Positions 16,813-25,872 of a DNA stretch of 42,160 nucleotides are shown in pieces. Origin of the DNA: Porticoccaceae bacterium. GTDB lineage: Bacteria > Pseudomonadota > Gammaproteobacteria > Pseudomonadales > Porticoccaceae. The notes under the pieces are model-generated. The model worked only from the letters and a program-made list of their open reading frames with translations. It ran no database searches and had not been told where the DNA came from. Positions within the stretch are counted from its first letter, which is position 1, and every line of letters begins with the position of its first letter. A program made the translations under genes and the position numbers. The stretch is from assembly GCA_029242085.1 (NCBI GenBank), contig JAQWUP010000045.1, positions 1 through 42,160 on the forward strand. Reading direction: 5' to 3'.

Positions 16813-17502
16813 TTAAACAAGGGCTCTTAAGGCTTCGATGCCCACAGGCTTTCCCTGATATTCGGCCATTGCATCGAGCAGGCAGTCCCACAGAAATTCA
16901 GTGGCGCTGACATCGGTGAGAATATAAAAGCATTGAGTACTACCGAGATCATGGCGAATAACAATAGAGTTAGCTTTGGCCACAGAGGTTTGTGCAACCT
17001 CAGCATTGGCAAATTTGTGGGCACGTAAATCCACCGCGCAAATCTTGGAAAACATCTCTGCGGCTTGGCTGCCGGTGACCGCAAGCCAGCAGTGGCTGTC
17101 GGCCCTTGGCAGAGCATAGGTCTGCTCGCCGACCGAGCATTGATTAAGCTTTTCTATCATTGAGGATGTAGCGTTGAGATCGCTGAGTACCAGCAGCTCC
17201 TGATAAGATAACTTTGCCACCAGACCAGCATCGCTCTGTACAGCGCAAGTATTGGGCTGCCGTGGCAGAGTAACGCCCTGAGCTGTAACCCAGTCTGGCG
17301 CTCCAGCTCCTTTAAAGCCGGTGCGAGGCAGGGTCGATAAATCCGCCAGCCCCAGTTCTTTTGCCTGGGCCAACTCTGTCTCTGAGCCATAGGCTTTAAC
17401 CAGTATCAGGCCATTGTTCTCTTCAAACTCGGCACCCAATTCACTGTGGCGGCGGTATAGCTGGCTGCGGCGTGTTACCTGTGTTGGCGTTATGCTGCTC
17501 AT
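16813..17502 (-). CDS. soxG: Sarcosine oxidase, gamma subunit
   Basis: 229 residues, SoxG family (a GcvT-related fold without catalytic residues). Recognisable pieces are SQLYRRHSELGAEFEEN, LPRTGFKGAGAPDWV and the C-terminal FWDCLLDAMAEYQGKPVGIEAL-like segment. The gamma subunit belongs to the heterotetrameric (alpha-beta-gamma-delta) sarcosine oxidase, cytoplasmic. It is the last gene of purU-soxB-soxD-soxA-soxG and starts 2 nt after the soxA stop. Gamma subunits diverge quickly, so the context carries much of the weight. Confidence 0.88.
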   Translation of the reverse strand: MSSITPTQVTRRSQLYRRHSELGAEFEENNGLILVKAYGSETELAQAKELGLADLSTLPRTGFKGAGAPDWVTAQGVTLPRQPNTCAVQSDAGLVAKLSYQELLVLSDLNATSSMIEKLNQCSVGEQTYALPRADSHCWLAVTGSQAAEMFSKICAVDLRAHKFANAEVAQTSVAKANSIVIRHDLGSTQCFYILTDVSATEFLWDCLLDAMAEYQGKPVGIEALRALV

Positions 17503-17504
17503 GG

Positions 17505-20405
17505 CTATAGCTCCTGACGCAGAGCGTCTGGGTCGTAAAATGGCAGTGGCACGACCTCGGCAGTTATTCTTACACCGCCGGTCGATTTGATAATAATACG
17601 GCTTCCCGGCTGGGTATTCTCCAGATTGACATAGGCCAGACCAATAGGCTTTTGCAATGTTGGTGAATAGTTACAGGAGGTGACGCGACCGGTCATTTGC
17701 TCGCCTTCCAATACCAGATGGCTCTCCTTTGGTATTGGAGCACGGGGGTCATTGATCACAAAGCCCACCAGACTGCGCAGTTGCCGTTTTTTCTCCAGCT
17801 CGCTAATGGTTCTGCCGCCAACAAAGAATGGCTTCTTGCGGCTTACCGCCCAGCCCATCTGAACTTCCATGGGATTGGACATGGCGTCTGTATCCTGGCC
17901 AATAATAATATGGCCTTTTTCCAAGCGCAGTACCCGCTGAGCTTCGATGCCAAAAGGCCTAATACCCTGTTCCTGCCCAGCCTCCATCAGCGCATCCCAA
18001 AGGGCTTCACCGCAGTGCTGAGGAACATGGATTTCATAGCCAAGTTCGCCCACAAAACCCACTCGAATAAGGCGCGCCGCTATACCAGAGACAGTACCTT
18101 GGCGAACTCCCATATAGGGAAACGACTCGGCGGACAGATCCACATCTGTGCAGAGTTTGGCCAGTACTTGCCGCGCTCTGGGCCCAGCAATATTCACGCC
18201 GCAATAGGCTGAGGTGACATTGGCTATATCAATATCTAGACGCCACTGGGCATTCCACTTGAGCATGCTTTGGTAGACGCGGTCGACACCACCAGTGGTG
18301 GCTGTCACATAGTAATGATCATCGCTAAATCTGCAGGCAACACCATCATCTATCACCACGCCGCCTTCATTGGTGAGCAGGGCATAGCGCGCCTTGCCCA
18401 CAGGCTGTTTAACAAAACCAAAGGTATAGAAGCGATTGAGAAATTCTGCGGCATCCGCACCGCGTACCTCAATGCCACCCAGAGTTGATACATCTACCAG
18501 ACCAACATTATTGCGCACATTACTAACTTCTTGGTTGATGCACTGTTGGCTGTTATTGGCAGAGCCATAAAATGCCGGTCGGTACCATGCTCCCGCTTGT
18601 AACATCTGGGCGCCGGCCTCGAGGTGGCGGTAGTGCATATTGCTGCGCCGAGCAGGATAAAAGCTGCGCCCGGCACTGTGACCAAGATGCTCTGGGGCAA
18701 ATGGTGGGCGCGCCGTGGTGACACCGGTCTTAGCGACTGTACGATTGGTTGCCGCAGCCACCAGACGCGCTGCCGCCAGGGCGGAGTGACGGCCCTGTGA
18801 GGGTCCCATGCCACAGGTGGAGTAACGTTTAACCAGTTGAATATGTTCATAGCCATCGCGGGTGGCATTAATAATATCGGCGATGGTGAGGTCTTCATCA
18901 TAGTCGACAAATTCTTTGCCGCCGCTATGGGCAAAAATTGGCCATGGATGGTTGGGGCTAACCGACTCTCTGGCTATCTGTGCTGGCTCCTCTGTATGGC
19001 TAAGGCCCAGAGCATTGGTGGCGATGATTGCCGCACGTGAGGCTTCGGCTAGGCAGGCGTCGAGGTCCCAGTGGCTATTCACAGAACCGGCTATTTGCAT
19101 GACGGCGGGGCAGTTACTCAGGGTAAATATGGCGCTGTCATCGTCATAACTAAGCTGGCCACCGGCCTGACAGACTAGCTGGTAAGTGGGGGTGTAACCC
19201 ACGGCCATACAGAGTAGGTCACAGGAAATGACTTCGCCGCTGTCGGCACAGATGCCGGGGCTGGTAATTTTGCGAATCTGCACAGCAGATAAATGGTTGC
19301 GCGCCTTTTGGGCCTCATACACTGCATAGCCAGTCTCTATACGAATACCGCGGGCGACTACCGCATCAATCATCGCGCTTTGGCTGGGCGCCTCACGCAA
19401 GTCAACTATGACTTTAACCTCAACGCCAGCATCCAGCAGATCCAAGGCATTGGCATAGCCATCATTATTTCCTGTGACAATCACCGCAGCCTGACCTGGG
19501 CGAACAGCATAGAGATGGATGAGACGCTGGGCGGCGCTGCTCATCATCACGCCGGGCAGATCATTATTATGAAATACCGCCTGCTGCTCCAGTGCGCCGG
19601 TACACAAAATTGTCTGTTTGGCGCGCACCTTGTACAGGCGCTTGTGGCGAATAATCGGCAGCCAGTTGTCGGCAAACCAGGCATTGCAAACAGCATCGGT
19701 CATGCAGGTGATATTGCTGTTGGCGGCGATTTTTTTTGTTAGCTGTTCACGCAACTGCCGGCCACGAACACCCTCGGCATCAAAGCGCGTATAGTTTAAA
19801 GAGCCCCCCAGTATTGGGTTTTCATCCACTAGCAATACTTCACAGCCCTCTACCGCTGACTCCAGAGCAGCTTGCATACCAGCGGGGCCAGCGCCCACCA
19901 CTACCACATCAAAAAATTTATACTGCTTGTCGTAGTAGTCTGGTTGCAGCTGTTGATCAATCACACCTAGACCCGCTTTTTTGCGAATAAGCGGTGCCCA
20001 TTTTTCCCATATGCCTCGGGGTTTAAAGAAGGCCTTGTAGTAAAAACCTACAGGTAAGAAGCGAGAAAATAAGCCCAGCAGAGCGCCGCGATCAGTTCTC
20101 AGACTTCCACTATAGTTCTGACCCATCACATCCAGTTTGTGGCTAATCAGCTCACGGTCGGCCAGTGCATTGGGGTTAGACGGTAGCTGTACCATGGTAT
20201 TGGCATCTTGACCGGCCATGGTTAGCGCACCGCGGGGGCGGTGATATTTGAACGAGCGGCTCAGCAGCCAATGCCGATTGGCCGCCAGTGCGCTGGCAAT
20301 GCTGTCACCGGCAAAGCCCTGATAGGATTTGCGCTCAAAGCTAAAGTCCAGAGGGGCATCACGATTAATCAGACTGCCATAGGGAGCGGGAAGACGTGGG
20401 TTCAT
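17505..20405 (-). CDS. soxA: Sarcosine oxidase, alpha subunit
   Basis: 966 residues, normal for SoxA. Order of domains: N-terminal ferredoxin-like (2Fe-2S fold type) domain (residues about 1-95, with FKYHRPRG), a pyridine-nucleotide disulfide reductase-like region starting with VVVVGAGPAGMQAA (167-180), and a C-terminal aminomethyltransferase (GcvT-like) domain from about 600 with GELGYEIHVP and FGIEAQRVLRLEKGHIIIGQDTD. With the beta subunit it oxidises sarcosine to glycine, H2O2 and 5,10-methylene-THF, the GcvT-like domain loading the one-carbon unit on THF. The ATG overlaps the soxD stop (TAATG). No truncation is visible. Confidence 0.96.
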   Translation of the reverse strand: MNPRLPAPYGSLINRDAPLDFSFERKSYQGFAGDSIASALAANRHWLLSRSFKYHRPRGALTMAGQDANTMVQLPSNPNALADRELISHKLDVMGQNYSGSLRTDRGALLGLFSRFLPVGFYYKAFFKPRGIWEKWAPLIRKKAGLGVIDQQLQPDYYDKQYKFFDVVVVGAGPAGMQAALESAVEGCEVLLVDENPILGGSLNYTRFDAEGVRGRQLREQLTKKIAANSNITCMTDAVCNAWFADNWLPIIRHKRLYKVRAKQTILCTGALEQQAVFHNNDLPGVMMSSAAQRLIHLYAVRPGQAAVIVTGNNDGYANALDLLDAGVEVKVIVDLREAPSQSAMIDAVVARGIRIETGYAVYEAQKARNHLSAVQIRKITSPGICADSGEVISCDLLCMAVGYTPTYQLVCQAGGQLSYDDDSAIFTLSNCPAVMQIAGSVNSHWDLDACLAEASRAAIIATNALGLSHTEEPAQIARESVSPNHPWPIFAHSGGKEFVDYDEDLTIADIINATRDGYEHIQLVKRYSTCGMGPSQGRHSALAAARLVAAATNRTVAKTGVTTARPPFAPEHLGHSAGRSFYPARRSNMHYRHLEAGAQMLQAGAWYRPAFYGSANNSQQCINQEVSNVRNNVGLVDVSTLGGIEVRGADAAEFLNRFYTFGFVKQPVGKARYALLTNEGGVVIDDGVACRFSDDHYYVTATTGGVDRVYQSMLKWNAQWRLDIDIANVTSAYCGVNIAGPRARQVLAKLCTDVDLSAESFPYMGVRQGTVSGIAARLIRVGFVGELGYEIHVPQHCGEALWDALMEAGQEQGIRPFGIEAQRVLRLEKGHIIIGQDTDAMSNPMEVQMGWAVSRKKPFFVGGRTISELEKKRQLRSLVGFVINDPRAPIPKESHLVLEGEQMTGRVTSCNYSPTLQKPIGLAYVNLENTQPGSRIIIKSTGGVRITAEVVPLPFYDPDALRQEL

Positions 20406-20707
20406 TAGCTGCCCTCCACAGTACTGGCAGCGACAAAATCAATGCGCTGGTTGTATATTTCACTGGCCTCAAAGGTTCGAATCACCTCATCTGTAATAGT
20501 ATTTCGCTCCGCTAAAAACCAAAAAGAGCTGGCGCTGTGACACCACCATTCGGTGACTATGCCTGCAGCATTGTCATGAAAAAATACATGTTCTGCCCAG
20601 GCTCTTGAATCTGTGGTGTTGGGATCAGGCATGGAGTGATGTTCGCCGCCATAGGTGAACTCAGAAATATTGCGTGGGCCATTTAAGGGGCAAGTAAGTA
20701 TTTTCAT
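20405..20707 (-). CDS. soxD: Sarcosine oxidase, delta subunit
   Basis: 100 residues, typical SoxD. It opens MKILTCPLNGPRNISEFTYGGEH, with the Cys and His residues that bind the structural zinc in this subunit (Cys6, and His in GGEHH and CHSA), and has the conserved WAEHVFFHDNAAGIVTEWWCHSASSFWF core. It lies 11 nt after soxB and overlaps soxA by one nucleotide, so soxB-soxD-soxA is one transcription unit. The subunit has a structural role in the complex. Confidence 0.95.
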   Translation of the reverse strand: MKILTCPLNGPRNISEFTYGGEHHSMPDPNTTDSRAWAEHVFFHDNAAGIVTEWWCHSASSFWFLAERNTITDEVIRTFEASEIYNQRIDFVAASTVEGS

Positions 20708-20718
20708 TCCATAACCCC

Positions 20719-21960
20719 TCAGTGGCTGGCGGCAGTGGCGCCGGCTTCGTTAATTTGTTCAAAGCGATAGAAGCGCTCGAGCTCAAAGGGTTTTATGAGA
20801 TCAGGCACCTTTTTGGTGGCGACTAACTCTGCCATGGTGACGCCACAGATGGGCGTGGCCTTAAAGCCCCAGGTGCCCCAGCCGGCGTCGAGGTAATAAT
20901 TCTCTACCGGACTCAGCCCCATAATGGGACTGTAATCTGGGGTCATATCTGTGGTGCCTGCCCATTGGCGCAGCATTCTGGCCTGAGCCAAAAATGGAAA
21001 CAGTTCCAGAGCTGCTGCGCTGAGTGATTCACGCTGATCCAAAGTTGCCCTCGTGTTGTAGAGTGGGTAGGGGTCTGAACCACCCCCTATAACAAACTCA
21101 CCGCGGGAAGTTTGGTGCACATAGACATGAACCTGGGGTGAGCTGACATGGGGGGTCAAAATCGGTTTGTAGGGCTGGGTGACCATCGCCTGCAATGGGT
21201 AACAGTGAATCGGTAGGGGGATACCCGCTTTTTTTGCCACGATTGAACTGGCACCAGCGACCGCTTGCACTACCGCACCACATGCAATGGAACCGCGATT
21301 GGTTTTAACCCCAGTCACCCGACCATTGGCTATATCGATAGCCTCGACTTCGGTGAGTTGATGTAACTCAACACCGCGGTCACAGGCGCCCTTGGCATAG
21401 CCCCAGGCCACGGCATCATGACGGGCTGTGGCGCCATCGGCATGCCAGAGTCCAGCCATAATAGGAAAGCGCGAATCTTCAGACATATTGAGGTTGGGGA
21501 CTAATTCTGCAATGGTCTGTCGATCAACGAGTTCGGAGCGCACACCAAGATGCTGGTTGACCTCGGCGCGCCAGCGAAAGCTGCGAATGGCCGCGTCGCT
21601 GTGAGCCAAGGTCAGCTGGCCGCGGTTTTCCATCATCACATTGTAGTTAAATTCATTACTCAGATTGTTGTACAGCTTGACCGATTCGCTGTAAAACTTG
21701 ACCCCGGATTCAGTCAGATAGTTAGAGCGGATAACCGCGGTATTGCGGGCTGTATTGCCGCCGCCGAGATAGCTCTTTTCTAAAATAGCGACATTGGTAA
21801 TGCCGTGATATTTGGCCAGATTATAGGCAATGGCGGCGCCATGACCGCCGCCGCCTATAATCACGACGTCGTAATGCTTTTTAAGCTCTTTAGCAGGCGT
21901 AAAGTGATGCTGTGCTGGATAGTCTTTACTGAGACCGTACTTTAATAGTCCAAACGGCAT
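20719..21960 (-). CDS. soxB: Sarcosine oxidase, beta subunit
   Basis: 413 residues, FAD-dependent DAO-family oxidase. The dinucleotide motif is at residues about 32-40 (VVIIGGGGHGAAIAYNLAK). The His in GATARHDAVAWGYAKGA corresponds to the covalent FMN attachment site known in heterotetrameric sarcosine oxidase. The C-terminal WGTWGFKATPICGVTMAELV segment is typical. A GGGGAAG ribosome binding site precedes ATG 21960. It carries the sarcosine oxidation site. It follows purU by 39 nt on the same strand. Confidence 0.96.
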   Translation of the reverse strand: MPFGLLKYGLSKDYPAQHHFTPAKELKKHYDVVIIGGGGHGAAIAYNLAKYHGITNVAILEKSYLGGGNTARNTAVIRSNYLTESGVKFYSESVKLYNNLSNEFNYNVMMENRGQLTLAHSDAAIRSFRWRAEVNQHLGVRSELVDRQTIAELVPNLNMSEDSRFPIMAGLWHADGATARHDAVAWGYAKGACDRGVELHQLTEVEAIDIANGRVTGVKTNRGSIACGAVVQAVAGASSIVAKKAGIPLPIHCYPLQAMVTQPYKPILTPHVSSPQVHVYVHQTSRGEFVIGGGSDPYPLYNTRATLDQRESLSAAALELFPFLAQARMLRQWAGTTDMTPDYSPIMGLSPVENYYLDAGWGTWGFKATPICGVTMAELVATKKVPDLIKPFELERFYRFEQINEAGATAASH

Positions 21961-21999
21961 GGCGTTTTTCTTCCCCTGTGCTTATTGCATCGTTAGTTG

Positions 22000-22878
22000 T
22001 TAGCCACCAAGAAATACCACGGTCTTATTGCCATCGAGAAAGACTCGGCGTTCAATGTGATATTTGACCGCCTTGGCCAGTGCCATACATTCGTTATCGC
22101 GCCCGACTCTAACCAGATGTTCAGGACTGTAGCCATGGTCAACTCGCGTCAGAATCTGCTCAATAATTGGCCCTTCATCGAGATCTGAGGTCACGTAATG
22201 GGCAGTGGCTCCGATCACTTTTACACCGCGGTTATAGGCCTGATGATAGGGCTTAGCGCCCTTAAAACCAGGCAAAAATGAATGATGAATATTGATGCAG
22301 CGGCCGGACAGCTTCTCGGTCAGGTTATTAGATAAAATCTGCATATAGCGCGCCAGCACCACCAGTTCGGAATCCGTCTCTTCAATAATCTCCAGCAGAC
22401 GACTCTCCTGCTGTGCTTTGCTGTCCTTGGCCACGGGTAAATGAATAAAGCGAATACCTTCGCGTTCCACCATTGGGCGCAAATCCTGATGGTTGGAAAC
22501 CACCGCGGTGACCTCCATATTAAATTCACCTTTGCGACGGCGATAGAGCAGATCATCCAGGCAGTGGTCATATTTGGAGACTAATAGCAGTGTCTTTACC
22601 GCAAGAGATGGATTATGAAATTCCCAGCTCATGGCAAACTTATCGGACACCTCAGCAAAGGCCTCAGCCATCTCGTTGATAGAGGGCGAATCTTGTTGGC
22701 GACGAAACACCGCGCGCATAAAAAATTTGTCAGTGGATTCATCGTCAAACTGCTCAAGGGCACAGATATAGCAGTCTCTTTCAGCCAGAAAGCTGGTTAC
22801 TGCAGCGACAACACCGCTGCCGGCACGGCAGGTGCCGGTAAAGATAAAGTTATCAGTATTTTGGGTTGTCGCGGTCAT
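22000..22878 (-). CDS. purU: Formyltetrahydrofolate deformylase
   Basis: 292 residues: N-terminal ACT domain (about 1-85) and C-terminal formyl-transferase-like hydrolase domain with NIHHSFLPGFKGAKPYHQAYNRGVKVIGATAHYV and DLDEGPIIEQ, which hold the Asn/His/Asp catalytic triad. It hydrolyses 10-formyl-THF to formate and THF. An in-frame ATG at 22911 exists, but AAAGG 7 nt before ATG 22878 supports the shorter form. As first gene of the sarcosine oxidase operon its likely job is to recycle THF loaded with methyl-derived carbon during betaine/sarcosine breakdown, rather than purine balance. Confidence 0.95.
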   Translation of the reverse strand: MTATTQNTDNFIFTGTCRAGSGVVAAVTSFLAERDCYICALEQFDDESTDKFFMRAVFRRQQDSPSINEMAEAFAEVSDKFAMSWEFHNPSLAVKTLLLVSKYDHCLDDLLYRRRKGEFNMEVTAVVSNHQDLRPMVEREGIRFIHLPVAKDSKAQQESRLLEIIEETDSELVVLARYMQILSNNLTEKLSGRCINIHHSFLPGFKGAKPYHQAYNRGVKVIGATAHYVTSDLDEGPIIEQILTRVDHGYSPEHLVRVGRDNECMALAKAVKYHIERRVFLDGNKTVVFLGG

Positions 22879-22911
22879 TGCGGTACCTTTTAGCGAGTTC
22901 AGTCTGGCCAT

Positions 22912-23140
22912 TATATTAAACTCGCTGTACTAAAAGCGTTAGGGAAATCTGTGAATGAATTGTTCGAGGAAAATAATGAAGGTGCAGATGGCTGCGGTCA
23001 ATGTAAAGAGCGGGTAATAAGCAATACTAATAAGCGCATGCCTGTTTGCTAATACAACGATTATGCGGAATAACATGATCGTTTGGACGTATCCTCGCAA
23101 CTATTGAGAAAGTCACCAAATCATGCGGATAGGGGCGGAT
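22912..23140. promoter_or_regulatory. Gene-poor divergent intergenic region
   Basis: About 230 bp between purU (leftward) and a small membrane protein gene (rightward). It must hold the promoter of the purU-sox operon, but I cannot place a clear -10/-35 pair. It also contains the possible 33-codon ORF at 22951-23052. No riboswitch-like architecture (for example a tandem glycine aptamer) is apparent by eye. Confidence 0.35.
22951..23052 (+). CDS. Possible small protein with a CGQC motif
   Basis: A 33-codon frame starting GTG with AGGGA (22941-22945) 5 nt upstream. The translation is protein-like and polar, with a Cys-Gly-Gln-Cys pair near residues 15-18 and a C-terminal Cys (ending RMPVC). 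It matches no family I recognise. It could be a genuine short metal- or redox-active peptide, a remnant of a decayed gene, or chance. It lies divergent from purU. Confidence 0.25.
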   Translation: MNELFEENNEGADGCGQCKERVISNTNKRMPVC

Positions 23141-23611
23141 ATGAGCATTGATAATATTAGCGAGAATGAGATGCTTGCACTGTTTCCCGAGCGCGCGAGT
23201 ATGGATGCCTGGCAGCAGACCAAACGGCGTATTCTGTATCGCACTCTCCTTATAGTGGCGGCCATCGCTGCGCGTTTATTTTTGATTTCATTCTACCCTG
23301 AACTGCACCTTCAATCCGTCTTTGAAGCCAAGGTAATAGATCGCGAAGCTGTCTCTAGTCTGGTTATTGCACGGAGTTTACTGCTTTCGGTAATGGGCTC
23401 GGTTTATATTTATTCGCAGTTGAGTGATCGCCACTTCAAAATTATTTCAGTGATGGGCCTGGTTGTTTGCAGTGCCCTGATGTGGGGCGATTTACAAATA
23501 TTTTTACTGGCGGAGCTGCCGGGGATCACAATGATTTCGATAGGTTTTTTTGCTTTGCGAATATGGGTTTTATATCTGTTATTGCAGAACTATCTTGATT
23601 ACAGACGCTAA
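23141..23611 (+). CDS. Small integral membrane protein, unknown
   Basis: 156 residues with about four hydrophobic segments (residues about 30-48, 70-88, 98-112, 122-145). No family recognised. An in-frame ATG at 23123 exists, but AGGGG a few bases before ATG 23141 makes the shorter form more likely. The N terminus is acidic and probably cytoplasmic, the C terminus basic (DYRR). It ends 19 nt before a lipoprotein transglycosylase gene, so the two may be cotranscribed. Confidence 0.75.
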   Translation: MSIDNISENEMLALFPERASMDAWQQTKRRILYRTLLIVAAIAARLFLISFYPELHLQSVFEAKVIDREAVSSLVIARSLLLSVMGSVYIYSQLSDRHFKIISVMGLVVCSALMWGDLQIFLLAELPGITMISIGFFALRIWVLYLLLQNYLDYRR

Positions 23612-23630
23612 ACCTTGCACTCTTCACTCT

Positions 23631-24242
23631 ATGCATAAAAGTCGTATACCTCTAATCACTGTTCTGCTACTTGGTTTGGCTGCTTCCGGCTGCTCAACCT
23701 ACCAGCCCACTCAGACCAATGATGTCTGCCGAATTTTTTGGGGCGAGACCGACTGGTACAAGGATGCGCGCAAGGCCAGTAAGCGCTGGGGTACGCCAAT
23801 CGCGGTGATGATGGCGATTATCAATCAAGAATCCACCTTCCGTGCCAAGGTGCGACCCGATCGTCCGACATTTTTGTTTATCCCTCTGCCGCGCAGATCC
23901 TCTGCTTATGGCTATGCTCAGGCACAGGATCCAGCCTGGAATGACTACCGCAAAGATACCGGCAATTGGAGCCATGATCGCGACGATTTTGGTGATGCGA
24001 TAAATTTTGTTGGCTGGTACACGAATATTACTCAGCGTCGACTGGGAGTTTCTAAATGGGATGCCTACAAGCAATATCTTGCCTACCATGAGGGCTGGGG
24101 TGGTTATTCGCGAGGATCATTTAATAAAAAACCGACGCTGTTAAAAGTAGCGACCAAAGTTAAACGCAAAGCCGCGACCTATGGTGCACAGCTTAAAAAG
24201 TGTAGCGGGGCATTAGATAAGTCGGTAAAAGGCTGGTTTTAA
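23631..24242 (+). CDS. Lipoprotein with lytic transglycosylase (SLT-like) domain
   Basis: 203 residues. Lipoprotein signal peptide with lipobox AASGC (Cys21). The mature part has an SLT/lysozyme-like start, WGTPIAVMMAIINQESTF, with candidate catalytic Glu67, then SSAYGYAQAQDPAWNDYRK and YLAYHEGWGGYSRG as in goose-lysozyme-like peptidoglycan lyases. It would cleave peptidoglycan glycan strands from the outer or inner membrane. The upstream in-frame ATG at 23550 would overlap the preceding gene and hide the signal peptide, so ATG 23631 is chosen although no clear ribosome binding site is seen. Confidence 0.88.
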   Translation: MHKSRIPLITVLLLGLAASGCSTYQPTQTNDVCRIFWGETDWYKDARKASKRWGTPIAVMMAIINQESTFRAKVRPDRPTFLFIPLPRRSSAYGYAQAQDPAWNDYRKDTGNWSHDRDDFGDAINFVGWYTNITQRRLGVSKWDAYKQYLAYHEGWGGYSRGSFNKKPTLLKVATKVKRKAATYGAQLKKCSGALDKSVKGWF

Positions 24243-24359
24243 AGGGCCGTCCAAAAGTGAGCCTCAGCCTATCGGGCTCGATTGATTGTCTCTCAGGAGC
24301 CATCGGAAAATGCCCGGATCGCGTAATATAAAAAATAATAAAAATGTTATGAGTCTGTC

Positions 24360-25847
24360 ATGCCAAAAAAACATGTTGATGTCGTCATTGTGGGCGCCGG
24401 TCTGTCCGGCATCGGCGCAGCCTGCCACCTAGAGCAGCACAGCCCCAATAAAACCTATGCCATTATCGAAAGCCGCGAGGCCATGGGCGGTACCTGGGAT
24501 CTGTTCCGCTATCCGGGCATTCGCTCCGACTCGGATATGCACACGCTTGGTTACAGCTTTAAACCCTGGCTGCATAAAAAGGCGATTGCTGACGGTCCAG
24601 CCATTCTTGAATATATCAATGAGACGGCTAAAGAGTACCAAGTCGAACAGCATATTCGCTACCACCAGCGCGTGACTAAGATTGCCTGGGATACAGCCTC
24701 TGCGCTGTGGACAGTGACGATCGCTGAGACTGGCAAACGAGCCAAGAAAATGACCTGTAAGTTTATCTACAGCTGCACCGGCTATTATCGCTATGACAAA
24801 GGTTATACCCCAGATTTTCCCGGCAGTGAACAGTTTAAGGGGCCGATAATTCACCCGCAGCAATGGCCTGAGGATCTGGATTATTCGGGTAAAAATATTG
24901 TGGTGATTGGCAGTGGTGCAACGGCAATTACCCTGGTGCCCGCAATGGCCAAAACTGCAGGTCATGTAACCATGCTGCAGCGCTCACCCACCTATGTGGT
25001 GTCGCGCCCGGAAAAGGATCCGTTTGCTCTGACTCTGGCCAAATACTTGCCGGCCAAAATGGCCTATCTGATCACGCGCTGGAAAAATGTATCTCAGCAG
25101 GCACTGTTATTTCAGATGAGCCGCCGTCGCCCCGAGAGAGTAAAAGCGATGTTGCTCAAGTTAACCCGTATGTCTCTGGGCGAAAATTATGATGTTGATA
25201 AGCATTTCACGCCGAAATATAACCCCTGGGATCAGCGCCTGTGTCTGGTGCCCAATGGCGATCTATTTCGTTCATTGCGCAAGGGGACGTCCACTGTTGT
25301 TACTGACCATATTAAAACCTTTACCAAAACCGGCATAAAGCTGGCGTCCGGCACGCTGCTAAAAGCCGATATTGTGGTCAGTGCCACAGGGTTAGAGCTG
25401 CTGCCGATGGGTGGCATGCAGATTGTGGTTGATGGTAAAACGATTAAGCTCCCGGAGACCGTTGGCTACAAAGGTATGATGCTGAGCGATGTGCCTAACT
25501 TTGTCCTCGCCGCTGGTTATACCAATGCGTCTTGGACATTAAAGTGCGATCTTACCAGTGGATATGTCTGTCGCATGTTGAATCATCTGGACAACAATAA
25601 TTTTGACTACTGCGTTGCGCGCAATAATGACCCCAACTTAGAGCGCGTTGCATTCTTGGATCTAGCCTCTGGCTATGTGGACCGAGCGATTGATCAGTTC
25701 CCCAAACAGGGCAGGGTATCGCCTTGGCGTCTCCAGCAAAATTACTTGCTGGACATTCTAAGTCTGCGCTTTGGTTCAATGAAGGGTGAAGGGATGGAAT
25801 ACGGCACAGCAACGGCTGTGCACCAGAGCGGTTCTGAGGCGGCGTAG
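24360..25847 (+). CDS. Flavin-containing monooxygenase, Baeyer-Villiger type
   Basis: 495 residues. FAD-binding VGAGLSGIG (Gly12, Gly14, Gly17), the GGTWDLFRYPGIRSDSDM segment, and the Baeyer-Villiger fingerprint FxGxxxHxxxW exactly as Phe159-Lys-Gly161 to His165 to Trp169, followed by a second, NADPH-binding GSGATA motif (about 181-186). Such enzymes insert oxygen into ketones, or oxidise soft nucleophiles such as sulfides and amines, using NADPH and O2. Neighbours are unrelated, so the substrate is open. Near a DMS-producing cluster a DMS monooxygenase role comes to mind, but nothing in the sequence shows it. No clear ribosome binding site. Confidence 0.92.
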   Translation: MPKKHVDVVIVGAGLSGIGAACHLEQHSPNKTYAIIESREAMGGTWDLFRYPGIRSDSDMHTLGYSFKPWLHKKAIADGPAILEYINETAKEYQVEQHIRYHQRVTKIAWDTASALWTVTIAETGKRAKKMTCKFIYSCTGYYRYDKGYTPDFPGSEQFKGPIIHPQQWPEDLDYSGKNIVVIGSGATAITLVPAMAKTAGHVTMLQRSPTYVVSRPEKDPFALTLAKYLPAKMAYLITRWKNVSQQALLFQMSRRRPERVKAMLLKLTRMSLGENYDVDKHFTPKYNPWDQRLCLVPNGDLFRSLRKGTSTVVTDHIKTFTKTGIKLASGTLLKADIVVSATGLELLPMGGMQIVVDGKTIKLPETVGYKGMMLSDVPNFVLAAGYTNASWTLKCDLTSGYVCRMLNHLDNNNFDYCVARNNDPNLERVAFLDLASGYVDRAIDQFPKQGRVSPWRLQQNYLLDILSLRFGSMKGEGMEYGTATAVHQSGSEAA

Positions 25848-25872
25848 AGATCTACGCCGCAGCTAACTGAAA

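Noticed and set aside
22976-23017. 13-codon ATG frame with GAGGA upstream in the purU upstream region
   Set aside because: Too short to judge and overlaps the more protein-like GTG frame at 22951.
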